From Tubiluchus corallicola (Eukaryota > Priapulida > Priapulimorpha > Priapulimorphida > Tubiluchidae), in assembly GCA_030141605.1 (NCBI GenBank), contig JAQGDQ010000273.1, forward strand, positions 181,001 to 241,000: a DNA stretch of 60,000 nt. The letters are read 5' to 3'. Position 1 is the stretch's first letter, and each line of letters begins with the position of its first letter. The position numbers and the translations under genes were made by a program. This document shows, piece after piece, positions 43,263 to 57,415 of the stretch. Below the pieces are notes generated by a model, which did no database searches, had not been told where the DNA came from, and was given only the letters and a program-made list of their open reading frames with translations.

Positions 43263-46200
43263 TGATATTAATGTAATAAAAGTGGGTAAAGTTCTGGTTA
43301 AACGTTAAATGTCCCGCCCTGAGCATTACAAAAAAATTGAACTCTGACTAAATCCCGACCTGGTCAGAGAATAAGTCTCATAGTAAACACACAAGTCAGC
43401 CAGTGCCAGAGTCCTTACAACATTACATAAAAGTATAGAATATATATTGAACTCTTTCCAGGCGCTGATGACTAAGCTGTATGATGTAAGCTGTCAGACC
43501 CTCGCGCAGAGTTTAAAAGCCTACCTATAGCCTTGTGCATTCTGCCAAGTGAGCAAAGCTCCAGTACTTAGTGCCTTATGTTATGTGAGGTAGAACGTTA
43601 TCTGAGGTGTTCAAACAGTAAACCACATTAATCATAATTCTTTCCATACATATAATGTATGTATATCTGTATATATGTGTGAAAAAATACTAGAGATTTC
43701 TGACGAGTGACACAACTGGCATTCTCCTTTACTTTTTTCCAAGCTGTCAAACCGAAGAACATTACAAACTACAAGACGTAGCTACAGTACTTTTTGTTTA
43801 TCGTCACTTTCTGTACTGAAATGCGTTCAAATACGCTCTAATATTGACTCAATGGATCTGAGGTCAGAGGGCTATTTTCCGTTAGAGAGGAGAATTGAGA
43901 ACTAATCCATCCTTGAGTAAAGTGAGTTGACACTATAAGCAAGTATGTATATTATAGCACATACCCAGTGTAAGCGATTTTAGTGTTAGTGAAATTAAAA
44001 ACCGCACAGAGTACTTATTTAATTAATGAAATTGATTGCTCATTAAACATTTGGCATTTAATCACAAAGATTTAAGAGCATTTTATACTGCACTGTAAAA
44101 AATATATATTTGTATCAGAGAAGTTTTACATAATAGCACACTTTCTAACCTGCCTTTGTATCACTAAATGTGGATAAATTCAAATTTTTGCTAAGTAATG
44201 ACAATTATGACGTTGTTAACTGCAAACTATATAACTGCAAGTTTTAGTAAAAGAAACATGCAGAATAGGATAAATACGAGTTTATCTGCAATTGTTTGAT
44301 ATAATATCATCATAATCATCATATCTAGTAATAATATGGGTACAGTCAGTCAATACTTAACTCATACCTGATGTGCTGGTAATTGGTTAATTTCATATAG
44401 TTATTTTATTTATAAATGTATTGTTTAATGCAGGTGTTTTTATATATTTGTTTATGTTAATTTATGTTGTATAAATACGATGATGTTAAATCAGTTATCG
44501 AGGTCTAAGTGTAATGTCATTATGTTGTACTGTACTGTATTGATTAATATGTATGTATTGTATGGTGATGTCAAAATTTTATCATCAGAAAAAACACAAA
44601 CTTTTATCAACGAAAGGGCAGAATGGATGATCAATTGGATGTGTACAAACAAACGAATGGGTAAAAAATAAAGAGTTACCTGTTGTACTGAACTAACATA
44701 TGGCGAAACAGTCAAATATTTTCCTCTGACTTCAATGCAGAGGTACTCACTTAACCCACATTAAAAGTGTTAAGCATTTCTAGTCCACTAATATTCAACA
44801 TACACCCAGTCTGCAGTTCGTTGTTTGGACACATGGGTTAAGTAAACGTGAAAGCTATAAAAAACACAGCGTCCGCAGTTTTCCCGGAAAAACAGTAGAA
44901 GTACTCCCACCGGACGCCATGTTTATAGAACATAAAGATTGTGATCGCTAATAAGTCTATGTCCAGACGTCTTGAGACTTCGATTTGAACACAATGCATA
45001 AAGTTAACCATAGTCGTTCATACACTACTCCCAGTGTGTAAAAAGAAACTGATAACAATGTCAACAGTCAGTCCTGTTTCAGCAGCTGTTTGCCAATTTA
45101 GTCATGAGTTCACCACAAGCATCTAACCACCCTGAACTGCTAGCAGAGATGTTTTGATGAGTATGAGCGTATTTACTACAAGATATTTTCTGTCTGACAA
45201 CTTGTGTGTCTTCTCTAACGAAAACATTGCAGAAATCAGCTCTTGGTTGCTACAATCTGTCAACATGCTTTCAAATGGTACAGTTTGTGTTCAAACTTTC
45301 CGCTATATCCGTGTATATTTGCATTTAAGGATGGGTGACGTGGTCAGTGTTGCATTGCGTAGAAGCAAAACTGATGTTGGATGAAAGGCAGCAAGCCGCG
45401 AAACAAGACAAAGTAAAAAAGAAAGCAGACAAACTGTAACGTTGCGCCTTAATATGGTAACGCTGATTTGTATTTATTTGGGAGCAGCCAAATAGCTTAT
45501 GTATGTTCAGTTACATTAGGTAAGCAACGCCCAGATTGGATTGGTTAGCAAATAGATGATTGACCAGCTAGAACACTGCACCTGCACCTGGCGGTTTCGT
45601 CTGCTACACGGTTTCTCACCATACGCTGCCATCCAGTTATATATATTGTAGAAGGAAGGGATATGGATCTGAACATAGCTTGAACACCTTTATCAATTCA
45701 CGGTCTCGTTGTATCTTTGATAACCAACCAGGCTCCAGTCTCACCACAACCATTCAACTACGCCTTTATTTTACTACAACCATAGCCAGTCCTGTCACTG
45801 ACTGCTGGACTCAGACTTGAAGCGTGCTGAACGGTACAAAAATACAAGAAAACAAGCAGAGAGGGAACGAACAAACTAGAAAAGTGGTATAATAATAAAA
45901 CTAATGCATAAATATTGCAGAATGCGCCACATAATATAATATATGCTGCAATGCAACACATAATACATGCAAATTCCCAATAACTTAACAAAACGTTGAG
46001 ATAAAGTAAAGCAGTGTTGTAGGTTGACTCAGCTTGAATCTCGGGTGCACAATTGCACTGTACTTAGTCTAATAATTTGGTAATAAAGATTTAGCAGGTG
46101 AGAAAGCATTAAAACCCAAAAGAGATTTTGCCCGCATTCGTAAAACATTCACTCAAGCTACCTGGAATAATAGCCCTAAAAATATGATACCCTAACTTCA

Positions 46201-46289
46201 TCAACGTATGTTATATGTAAAGATCTCCTAATCAACATGATACAAAGCTTATGATGCTTACATGCACACATGTCACACATGTATCATCG
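43263..46289. other. Gene-poor DNA
   Basis: Short open frames only. A possible LTR-like stretch at 45436-45777 was considered and not accepted. Confidence 0.45.
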
Positions 46290-46510
46290 TTTCGCCCACC
46301 ATCACAACGTCCAAACCTCCTGCCGGGAGCGTCTGCTCAGATTTACCTTAAACTGATCCGGCACGAGCCTGGAAAGTCCCTATCACTTTCAACTTCCCGC
46401 ATGACATAGAGCCCGCTTACAAGCCCGCAAGACAGGAACTCGAACTCTGACTAGATTACGGATGTAGGACATAATCATCTGGGTTGTAGTGGCCGCAAGG
46501 CACCATCACA
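46290..46510 (-). mobile_element. tRNA-derived SINE candidate
   Basis: The minus strand has an A-box-like CCCAGATGATTATGTCC (about 46475-46493) and a B-box-like AGTTCGAGTTCC (about 46436-46447). Spacing suits a tRNA head. A GC-richer body follows, with GCGGGCTTGTAAGCGGGC and a CGGCAGG block. Both ends carry GTGATGGTG. No tail or target duplication was resolved. Confidence 0.45.
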
Positions 46511-48326
46511 ATCCATACAAAAGAGCAGTCAAAATTTTTACGGCATTTGGGTTTTTCTCCGCAAAAGGTATAAAGATTCTATATTTTTAACGAGAAATTT
46601 TATACACGCCGCACTGATAGCCGACGTATAGCCGATGAAAATTTGTTCCACTCATACTACCGCTAGCTTGATAATTTGTCTTCAAATCATCGAAAATTTG
46701 AAGTAAAACTAAGAACAGTATAGCAGGTAACACGAGTAAAAAAACAAGCGCTCAAGAAGTTTCTGGCCAATGCTTGAAAATCGAATCCGAGTTCAAAACA
46801 GATTCATACACAAACTGAAAAAAAACACGAGACCGCACTGCACGAATGCTAAAAAAGAAACGTTAACTGAAGGAATGAGCATGTACAAAGACAAAACTTC
46901 AAAAAGATTTATTAAACATTACAAGCGAGAATAATGTAAAAGTGAAGGGATTATTAATTACAATATTTATTGCAGCAAAACATGTGATACAATATCTGTA
47001 TACACATTTAATCAGCTTGATCCAATAATGAGGAGCTTAAGACTGACAACATTATGTCAGAAATATGTTCATCTTGAGAACATGTGTTGCAAACACGAAA
47101 TTCCTTAAGAAAGTGTTATTTAGTTTTAAAGCGTAGCGGCTGCAACCCATGCATGTATTACATTAGATAAGTTGGGCATACAAACATCTCAAAAACAAAG
47201 ATATGATTAAGAAAAACAACAGTCATAAATATCATTATTATCATGGCTAACGTTTTAGTTTTAGTGAGGTAAAATCGTGCAACGTAGCCGCGATGTATGT
47301 TACGAATGCTGCGGGAATTACAACAGATCACTCATTACGTTAAATATTATACTGAAACGTGCAAATTCTGAAACATGTATGTATTGTATAGGTATGTATA
47401 GATAATAAGAGTTGGTATAAAACGTGGTTCGCTGACTCGTATATTAACGTTTAATCATTTGCGCAATAATTTGATCGTGGTCGTAATATATATGCACATC
47501 GTAATATATAAATAGATTTGATCTATTAGAATCTCAGAAAATTTTTAGGAGACTATTATATAACGTATAACTTGATCATGCAACAGGAAGAAGCTGGAAA
47601 TGGAAGCCATTCATACGAAATGATACGATAATGGCTACTATTACATCAGATTCTCACTTGCTTAAAAATGACGCGCATTACAGCTATAAAAGAGCAGTCA
47701 ATTTGTCCATCATGAAGAAATTTTGCATTTCTGAATTTGCTTGCCACTACACGATCGTGGAAATGCGGAGTGATTTGAAAGCCATAAATGTTCCATAGAT
47801 GCAAATCACTCGATTTATTTAGAAAATCGATACAAGCAACGATACGAGATACAATCGGATAAAGCAACAACACTATTAATGACGATTCACACATTCAAAG
47901 CGAAACAAACAAAATTCCACAAAATAAAAAGCTGTTTGAAGTATCAAAGCGATCGATTTTTTTAAATTTGGATACAGCAATTTTGAATTTTAAAACCTGA
48001 AAAAGAAGCAAGAGGCGAATTACTATACTGGCTCATCTTACTTGTACAACTTAGATGAACTGCACGCCAAAATAAACTGGACCACCCCCTCCGAATTCTA
48101 GTTTAACCCACTGCTAATAGTGCACGTTTACTGCTCTTGCTCTTCTGGGTGGTCTGCGCAACAATTTCATAATTTCCCCTAATTTGAGGGCGATTTATAA
48201 CTTTAGCAGTGTAGAAGCTTTACTTTCGAAATGGAATTTCAAAATATATGAACCAATCTTCACCACACTCGATTCCCTAGCGCGAGCATCTCCAGGACAC
48301 ACGCGTGCTAGCAAACTTAAACGATA
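46511..48326. other. Gene-poor DNA
   Basis: Nothing recognisable on either strand. Confidence 0.5.
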
Positions 48327-48858
48327 GTGAACTGTAAACGACTCATCATTCAACTACAAGCAAACAGACAGAAATTGCCTGCTCCGAACATTAATGGCAC
48401 GATTCATTGGTCATTTACCTATTTACTGCCCAAGCAATACGATCCTAAACTACATGGTCTTGTTTGTATGGATAGCTTCCCAGTACATACAAAAGTATAC
48501 TGCCCCATCTCTAGATCGCCTAATCCATCTAAACAAGTTCTAAACCCTGATGGTGGTCAGTGGACGCAGTACAGCGTGGACAGCGGCCAGTGTGCAAATT
48601 CGAGCAGCTAGTTTTCACACAGCTGACTTTAATTACGCGTTTATGTATGCTCAGCTAATCAACACAACCAAAATAAACTCCACTGACTTACCCACGTTCA
48701 AGATGGAGCAGCAGGGAATGAGAATGCTACAATTTGAGAAATCTGGGGTTCCGTTCAATGTCCCGGAAAATATCCTGTTTCTCCCATGTTCTTTCATAGG
48801 TTTACTCGTTAGAAGACAGCCTAGAGTCGGAATGGTCGGAGCTACTTTCAAAAATTAA
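48327..48858 (+). CDS. Two overlapping unknown ORFs (possible small or broken gene)
   Basis: Frame 1 (48327-48611; GTG start) ends NPDGGQWTQYSVDSGQC and then ANSSS. Frame 2 (48550-48858) has an ATG start, MVVSGRSTAWTAASVQ, and continues with FNYAFMYAQLINTTKI, FKMEQQGMRMLQFEKSG and FLPCSFIGLLVRR. They overlap by 62 nt in different frames. Composition is less AT-skewed than flanking DNA. I recognise no family, and ORFs of about 100 codons occur by chance in a window this size. Confidence 0.2.
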
Positions 48859-49139
48859 ACAGCGTTTAATCTGATGAGCTCTTAACTGGATTTAGGCCAT
48901 TTAAATTAAAGGCTGATCAATCTTAGATTCGAATAAGATCCTGGCAAATCTTCCCAGGCTTAAGAAAAACCGTGACCAATGGAAACAGCATTCAGTGTCA
49001 TCAACTCTCTAGAAACCACACACCTGAGCAACAGACTGAGACATTCTTAGTGCTAGTCAGTGTCACAAGGCCAGTGCTTTTCTGCAAATTCGAAAGGTAT
49101 GGACAGCGATAAAATGTCGGATGATTGCAATTTAATCCA

Positions 49140-49270
49140 ATCTGACTGGATTCCATGGCAATCCGATGTGACGTGACATGATGTAATCTCACCCAATCTT
49201 ATTTAATCCAGTGCAGTCTGACCTGACCTGATCTGACCTAAAAATCTACACCAATCCAATCTAATCTAAT
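49140..49270. repeat. Degenerate short tandem repeat (AATCTGACC / AATCTAAT)
   Basis: Runs such as ctgacctgacctgatctgacc and ccaatccaatctaatctaatc form an irregular array of 5- to 10-bp words. It is a simple-sequence tract. Confidence 0.6.
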
Positions 49271-49509
49271 CAAGCATGATATAATTCAAATGATTTTGTT
49301 GATTTGCATTGATTACAGAATGACAGAAGCTTAATGTATGGTATTTTGTTAGAACAAATACGACAAATGCGAGTTGCAAAGGGGCAGCCAAGTTGTACTT
49401 TACAAATGTCATAACAAGATACAACGGCTGTGGCTGGCTTAAAGGTAACAAAATTGAAATTTATACAGTTCTCGTGCACAGACACATGTTTGTATGCAGA
49501 TATACTAGG

Positions 49510-49640
49510 GACGAGGGGATAGCTGAGTGACCATCATGACCACTCTAGCTTGATGACCCGAGTGAAAACTTTAAACCTGGTTAGCAAACAGATGGGTCAC
49601 AGCTTTGCTAGGAAAACTGCAACTTAATCTACCATACTGT
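49510..49640 (+). mobile_element. Possible degenerate tRNA-derived SINE fragment
   Basis: An A-box-like GATAGCTGAGTGACC (about 49519-49533) is followed by CTCTAGCTTGATGACCCGAG where an anticodon/T-arm region would lie. The B box is not convincing. The trailing CAGATGGGTCAC...GCTAGGAAAACTGCAAC segment has some resemblance to the 31-kb fragment. Confidence 0.28.
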
Positions 49641-50121
49641 TTCGGGCTATTTCACTCACTGATTGATCGTGTATATGCATCCAAACTTGACTAAGATAGT
49701 TGAGTCAGTGGCCCAGTCCGTATCTTATCATGAAAGATTATCTTAGATAATTAGTACATTCCCGTCACTTTGTATGTCATACTGTATTAAAATGTACCAA
49801 ATGCGCTTATAGATTTCGTACAATAAGCAAAATGGACAGTTTTATATAACAAGCTACTTGCTAGTTGTGTTGGCTAGTTGTTTTACAGGGCAACAATAAC
49901 GTATAAATTGTATACCACATTGAAGATCAGTGATTACCGACCAATAAAAATAAGACTAAATCACGAATTTATTATTATTGTTCTGAAACGGCGTTTCGCA
50001 CTGATATATAATTATGGCCATTATCATTAAAATGACCACATTTTGTGCTGAGAAAGCTTGTTTTGTATTATACAAAACATGTGCTTATTTGATTTATACA
50101 GCATTCTTATTCATGACTGTG

Positions 50122-50143
50122 TATATATATATATATATATATA
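50122..50143. repeat. (TA)11 microsatellite
   Basis: A perfect dinucleotide run of 22 bp. Simple repeat; likely polymorphic. Confidence 0.95.
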
Positions 50144-53100
50144 CATATTGCATGTGGGTATGCTGAAGCCAGTCAATGTTTGTTTGTCTCACTCTTAAAA
50201 GGATTGCCCGAGCATTACTAAAGTTGATCTAGACAAGGCAGTTTTTGAGCCAGAGCTTTCAGTAGTCAGGGTGTAGTCCTGTGTCTAGACTTTAGACGCA
50301 GCGACAGCGCAGATGCAACGTAACTATGCAGGAAACAAAGCCGTTACCTTATAGAATTAACATTCTCTTGAAAAATACATACACAAAGTAACTTCCATTT
50401 CTCCAAGGGCAAATAACACTGTAACACTTCACCTTGAACAAATGAAGTACGCATTTCGTTCTTTGTCGTAATTCTCTACAGATGCATTCCAGTCTTAATT
50501 AGGAGTTAATGAAACCATGACGTTTCCATAAGGTACCATTATAAATGTCGATCTCGTGATATTGGTGTTCTTATTGTCAGCAGTGATAGCATTGTAGTTG
50601 TTGAAGGGATGTTGTAGCAGTAAATGGCGTTGTTGCTGTTGCTGCTTTTAATTGTGTATCATCAGCAGTGTCAATTCAATATAAAATGTGGAATGGTTAG
50701 AGAAACTGACAGGAAAATTTCTGAACGCAAATTTCAACCTGTTAATTAAACCTAGGTCAATTTTGAGATTTTTGCGGTTTTACTGAGACAACTTTTTCCC
50801 GTTTAATACTGTTACCTATGAAGGTTAGGTACTATTTTTGTCAGCTGTGTACAATGCCACAATTCTCGTTTGTTCTATTTTGTAGTAATGAAGTGTGAAG
50901 CAAAACTAGAACGTTGATGTGCTGCTCGGATCACAATCAAATGGGTGAAGCCAAAACTGGCTTTGGTTTCACGTTAAAACCACAGCTGGTGGCAGACAAC
51001 TTTACACGCGCTACACGGCTCAAAAGAAGCCATCATCGCTAAGTAATTCCAATAGCCCTTTTTTCCAAGTTTACTCCGTCCCGGCGTTCAGTCTGGATTC
51101 CATTTCTTTTAGTGTGTTTTCTTTCACACTCATCCAATTATCTAACAGCCACTTTGCTCGGTGGCAACAACACATCATTGCGGAAGCTGAGGAGTTTACT
51201 GCGTCGAGCTGAGTGCAGTTCTTCAGTGACAACGACCGCCTGGTATAAGATGAGTGACAACAACGTGGGAGAAAGCCAAGTATAAAAAGTAGAAACTTTT
51301 AAATATACTCCTAGTGATGTTTAAAATCTGCTTTAAATTCATATCTATTTATTTTTCGTTACGATGTTCATTTGTTTGTTTGTTTACTTGTACAGTCTGC
51401 ATTTGTTCATCCGTTCATTCACTATATGGATTGCTATTGAATGCTGAGATAGATCAAGTTACAATAAGTAACTTATCGTGTGTCCATTATCAGACTATTA
51501 TAAAATAGTTCAATAATTATTCGGTATTCTATTTACGATCATGCTTGCAAACCTTTATTAATTGTGTAATAGACCTGAACATGGATTACCAGGGTTGATC
51601 GTATTCATTTTATATAAACTTTAATCGGAAACTGTTTCTAACAAAATGATACATAATCAACCACCAAATAATATCACGTACTAGCAAGCACTACACGTTC
51701 GTAAATTACTTATTTTGTAAACTGTATTTACGAGTTTTTTGCAAGTCTCACACAGGCCCAAAGTCACTTCATTTTAAGCGTCAACACGTTAAAGCGTTCT
51801 GTGTGTTTAGTTTACTGAACGACCATAGCTGAACCTCCATCTGTTCCACGTTAACCGCCTGCTATGGACGGGGTACGACCTGATCTTATTGGGAGCTAAA
51901 TTTGCTCTTATAGATCAGCAAGTCTATACAGCTTCGGTTTATTATACCCTGTAAGACTGTATGATCAGCAACTCTGTAAACTTAGTAATGCACCAGAATT
52001 TCTCATCATAATTTCTTATGGCGTCGCGAAATAGTTTTCTTGGGCGTCTAAAATGGAAGAGAACTCATGCAGAGAGACGCAGAGAACGCGTACCTACGAA
52101 TTCGTATATTTGGCTAGGGTAGTTGCTAAGGAAAAGACCTCAAAGAATTTTTGTATTTGTAGATACAAAGGTGTGTTTTACCTACTAAATGAACGCATAA
52201 TGAAAGTCCACTCTTTTAATTTCTATATTTTTCTGTGGGCTTGGGCAGTCTGAAGTACGTAAGCATGCTTGCTGGCACCATTAGCTCCGGTTGTGCTACT
52301 CTACAATTGTAACGACTAAAATCGTACGTGAATCAAAACTATGTAAATTGCAAACTAATCACAGTTGCGGCTGAAGAACTTTCAAGATTTTTTTGCAAAG
52401 CTACTGGGCATGCAAAATAGACGTCAGTTGCGTTGTCTATGCCTCTAATGAGTCCTAGAAATTCACAATTTAGTCAGTAAGTGAAAATATGAGATAACCT
52501 GAGAAGGAAGCGTGTCAGTACCTTAAAACACCTGTAATGTAGTTATTGTACAAGTACACATACCCCTGAAAACGTTTTTATAGATGTACAGATGTTGTCG
52601 TTTAAGTATTAGACAAAACAGGAACGTCCACTGTTCCGCCAGGCCCTAGTCAGACTACACAGAGAAGTGACATAATATTCTGTGATTAAAAAGAGAACAA
52701 CTATGCCAGCAATTTATAAAGCGTTTCTGACACTCCAGCCAAAAAGTTTTACTAATTTCCTTTAACGGCTTCACTCTCTCTGGTCCTTTGGCTTTTCGAA
52801 CCAAAAAGTTTCGGGGAATCCAAAAGTTCAGCAAGAAGTTCAAAAACATCATTACCACGCACGATAGACGTACTGACACGTAAAAAAATCAATTTGAGAT
52901 TGGAATATTTTAAACAGATGGTGTTTAATACGTTTCCCAGGCTCCGTGCCCTGTTATTTCTGGTTGTGCCAGACATATACAGCGTTTATGAGTAATATTC
53001 CGCCGTGGAACGCGTCCAACAAACATACAAATTTTGTTTTCTTCGCCTATTTTTGTTCTCCAGCCCACATTTTTCGAAGAGTGACGCATGCACTGCAATG

Positions 53101-56100
53101 ACTATTATGGAACCAACTACACCACCTCTAAAGAATCTAGACGCGAATTTATGCAGAAACAATGCGCTAGACTTGTGGTATATATCGTCTGCCTCGCCTC
53201 AATGAATACATTATTCCATTTCAACCAAGCTCTCCTTCCAATATACAAATAATGATATGTATGTTAACTGTCTAAGTGACAAATAAAACTATTTCATGCT
53301 ACGTAATATTCAAGCCTTTGAAGAAGGTCATAGATGCAGTCCCTTGGACATATAACTTTTCGCAATAATGCACGTCCACACCCAACTAAATGATCCGTCC
53401 TCTGAGCTTGAGTGAAAATATTTCTACACAAATTTATAGAACAATGTTCAATATTTTTTCCTGCCTATGATATTTACAAGTAGGCCAATAAGTAACGAGT
53501 AATATTTGGGTAAATAAACCTTTCCCGTACGATGTAAGATGAGTTACGCCGACTTGTAGCATAGACAACTTATCAACAAAAACTAACTTAGGCAACGAGT
53601 ACCTCGTTAACACTCCTATGTCACTTTTTTATTGTGCCCTCAATACCAGTTGCGAAGGCGCTACATATTTGTGCCTCACATAGTCAAGGAAATCGATATT
53701 GAAATAGCTACAGAAGAAAGTAAGTTTCAGTGCCCGGTAACTCTCAAGGAGCCATGCCCAATGTACATTAAATTTTCAGGTTTAATTTCCTAAGTAAACA
53801 TCGAGAAAAATTTACAGCAGCAATGAAGCCATAAATCGGCAGCACCCATATAATATGTGTTCTACAAACCATGTCTAATGAGGGAATCCATAAAAGGTGT
53901 TCAAAGATAGCAGCGTAGCAGCTTGGTAGTAACGCATGCAGATATAAAACTCATCTGGAGAAGTTCACCAACTTTCTCGCTGGTACATACCAAGCAACTT
54001 TCCAATTATTCCAAATTACATAAAAAACAGACAACCGCTGCGAGATATAACCAAAATAACTTGTTAATTATTAAGTGCAGGCGATTTTTTTCGGTGTTAT
54101 AAACTATATTCCATACTAAAGGTTAAACCAAAAGAATTAATCACTTATACATCTACACATCAAAATTACCAAATGCACAAAAACAGTACAAAATTAACAT
54201 AACCAGAAATGAGTTACTTATTAATTCTTTTCGTTTAATTTTTAGCATTGAAAATGATATATAATACGATCGACTTGGCTCAATAAACTAGACAGCCCAA
54301 TTAGAGGGCCATAGCTGCCCCAAAGAGAGTGAAATCAACGTACTTGGAGATTTCCGCAAAAATGTGTTTTCTCCATGAATTCATTGACACTCACTGTAAT
54401 TTTCATTTAAAATTATACTAAATTGCTATGAAAACACGCACCATTATAATGAATCCAAATACATAACCAGCTATCGTCATAACAACAGCGGGTTTAAAAA
54501 GAGTTACTAATTGTTGTTATGTGATACCATTGCTAACGAGTCATTTATTTGGCTGTCGCTGGTGTTTGTCGACGCGTTTACACATACTACCTCAGCGGTC
54601 ACATCAGAACAGCTTATAATTATTATACATGAATCTTTAAAAAATTTAAAGAAAAATTAAATCTGCACTGATTGGTTCAAAATAAATAGTCTCAGTGCTA
54701 GAACCATGCCCTATCATTGTGCACAGTATCAACTTTCTTGGTTACTCCAGACCCGAGAAAAAGTGGCGAGAGACAGACAGAACGGATAATTCTGTAATAG
54801 CGCCCTTCGTTGGGGCAACTATTATAACTTATTGATTCCTAAAAACTGGCTCTTTCAGGAACTTGTTAAAGTGTTCGATCCCGCACGCGGGATGAACAGC
54901 ATGAAAAACATTTTACTGACAAAAACTTACATATTCATTAATCTGTCTTCTTAATCATAAAATAAGATGCCTAGCAAGCTCAGTGATACTATGTGAGGCT
55001 TCACCATTACGTACTAGGTCTCTCCAAACTTGCACCGTAAGCTGATAAACAAACTAGTACAAGCTCAAAGTTGTACATCATATGGTCTGCATCTTGTTGC
55101 ACAGGCGAGGCTTTTATAACTTAGATATGACACAAATTTTCAAAAAAAGTTTAAGCTGAAGCTTTGAAATGCTATTAATTACGAGGATAATACATTTCCT
55201 GCAATTGGTAAAATCAACACGCGATTGCGATACGATTTACAGGATAATAAGATCAATGGCTGCATCAATTCGCTACGGTGGGCAATACCTATACAAAAGG
55301 AAAAACTATAGCTATACCAACTAATGTATTCCTGATTACCCTTACAATATTAATGCTCGCGTTTTGTCAATCAGCTTTCGAAGACGCCGCGCGCAGTATA
55401 ACGGCCATATGTCCGAAGACGACGACCATGCTCAGACAACATCCGGGCAATTAAATACGACTAATTGTTGTGAACAGTTACATATTACCACAAACTAAAA
55501 GTCATAATTAGTCATTACTCAGTCATCGCTGCAGTTGAAGTTGTCCTCTGTGCGACAACTGGTCACAATAATAGTGCACTTCTTTCATTGGGAGGGACTC
55601 TCGCCAATACAATAGCGAACATGCAACGGCTGCAGCATATATTTATCATAGTCAACTTGAAACGAAAGTCTTTTGAACACGAATAAGCGTTAAAGCACTA
55701 CAGCCTAGGGTACTTCGTCTTTTCTTGTAAGAAATTGTTTGTAATTTAGCGAACATTAACTAACTTCTAGTTGGGCGGGGTGCACCGCTCAAAGTAACAC
55801 ACTGTAACTTTAATTATCCCTGTACGTTTCTTGCAACAAAGAAGGCTACAATGTAACGTTGTTTTTTACTAAAGTATTAATTTCTGTACATACCTGGATG
55901 CTTAGTTATAGTTTAAGTTTATAGTTAAATATTATTTAGTTAGCAGTTTTTGAAACGTATTAATGTGCTGTAATTTTAATGTATATAGGCATAGGTTATA
56001 AAATAAGTATCTGACAGCAATGCCACGGCAGAATTCATGCAGCCCCTTTAGCCCGTTTCACATTTTTCGTAGCTTGGAGTTCACGGATGTGTCCATCTAT

Positions 56101-56839
56101 ATTATGCGGATTCATTAGGGCGTTTACACTAGTTATGTTTACCATAACTGCGCTGTGATAAATGCTCCGTCATGTCACTGGTCTCCAATGATAGGTATGC
56201 CAGGTGCTACTCCACGGAGCCGCCCAAATATACTCTTGTCTTGCATTATGTTCCAGATTTTGGTATTACTGCATCTTTTGCGATCGTCTACCCGGGCTTT
56301 GCTCGCTGTGAGATCGTTTATTTACTAGATTGACATTCAAAAATGCCACATGTCCCTGGATTTTCTGCCCGGTATAAATGGATTTTATGCAATTTTTGTG
56401 GCTCTCGTCCCGTTTGCCTAGTGATACCACCTGTTACTTCTGCCGATTCAGAGTTTCATCTTAGAGGATTGTCCTCGACAATTAGCTACGTGCCGATCTC
56501 GTCACAATCACATACATTAAATTGGCTCTGCCACTGAGTACTGAACTGTACAATAATATTGCACTTGCTATTGCCGTCGTTTTAATTACATGAATTGTTT
56601 CAAATAGATCACTGAGAAAATATGCGTGTAAGAAACGTGTATAAAACAAAATCTTGGTACTAATTATGATGTGATTCTCATAACGAGAAACAACATGAAG
56701 TAACGCCAAGCATAAATCTCAGATGGCACATAAAAGTATCAGTTGCGCGGATTTACAACATTATCAGGCAAAAAAGCAACAGATGTTCTTCCAAGAGCAG
56801 GAGATAAGAGGGTAAAAAACAGAAAGAGAGCAGAAAAAA
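50144..56839. other. Gene-poor AT-rich DNA
   Basis: Short open frames without domains. The only structured item is the palindrome at 54874. Confidence 0.5.
54874..54898. repeat. 25-bp near-perfect palindrome
   Basis: GTTCGATCCCGC and GCGGGATGAAC flank a 1-2 nt centre. The left half also resembles a tRNA T-arm end (GTTCGATCCC). It is a short hairpin; function unknown. Confidence 0.6.
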
Positions 56840-56911
56840 CATCCTCGCCTGGATTTGAACTCCGTTCACTAGCAATTAAATTAGTGATTTCGATCAGTTC
56901 AAAGCGGGATG
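56840..56911 (-). mobile_element. tRNA-like sequence (pseudo-tRNA or SINE head), 72 nt
   Basis: The minus strand reads CATCCCGC...GCGAGGATG with terminal CATCC/GGATG pairing. A CACTA...TAGTG stem sits in the anticodon position and a B-box-like AGTTCAAATCC in the T arm. Length is 72 nt, as for a tRNA. The D arm is poor, the anticodon loop is 10 nt and the T stem is mispaired, so a functional tRNA is unlikely. Confidence 0.35.
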
Positions 56912-57415
56912 TTTTTCGTCACTAATAAGCTTGTATTTTCAACAACTAAAACAGCAGATAAGTGACATCTAGGTATAAGCTAGGATTATGAATAAAATAA
57001 GTTGATACTGTCAAGGTAAATGATAATGTAGATGCTACATGATTATCACTAGAAAAAAATTATATCAAACTTTAAGTAACCGCTAATAATCTGTAAAACG
57101 AAGTAGACCAAAGACAAAAATTTTATCTACAGTAGTTGATTTAATTGTTTTAAAGTAATGTCTATACTCAATAAATGCCAATTGCTCAAGTGTTTACCTA
57201 AAAGTACCAAAAAGTTAAAAACCTGCAGAATTTTGTGGCTCTGAATTTCTGAAATGTGAAACTTTGCAGTCTTGTAGGTTTGACTTGTCGTAGTGTGAAA
57301 CTGCCCTAGGTAAATACATAAACAGAACCTAACAGATCATGAAGAGAATCTTCAGACTTCAGACCAGCTTTTAAATTGTTTTTCTTGCGTTTGTCTGCAG
57401 TAAAACAGCCCTACG

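Noticed and set aside
45436-45777. Possible solo LTR starting TGTAACG and ending CTACA, with an LTR-like polyadenylation region
   Set aside because: No 5-bp target duplication, no partner LTR, no primer-binding site and no pol sequence beside it.
56840-56911. Functional tRNA gene
   Set aside because: Ten-nucleotide anticodon loop, poor D arm and mispaired T stem; kept only as a tRNA-like relic.
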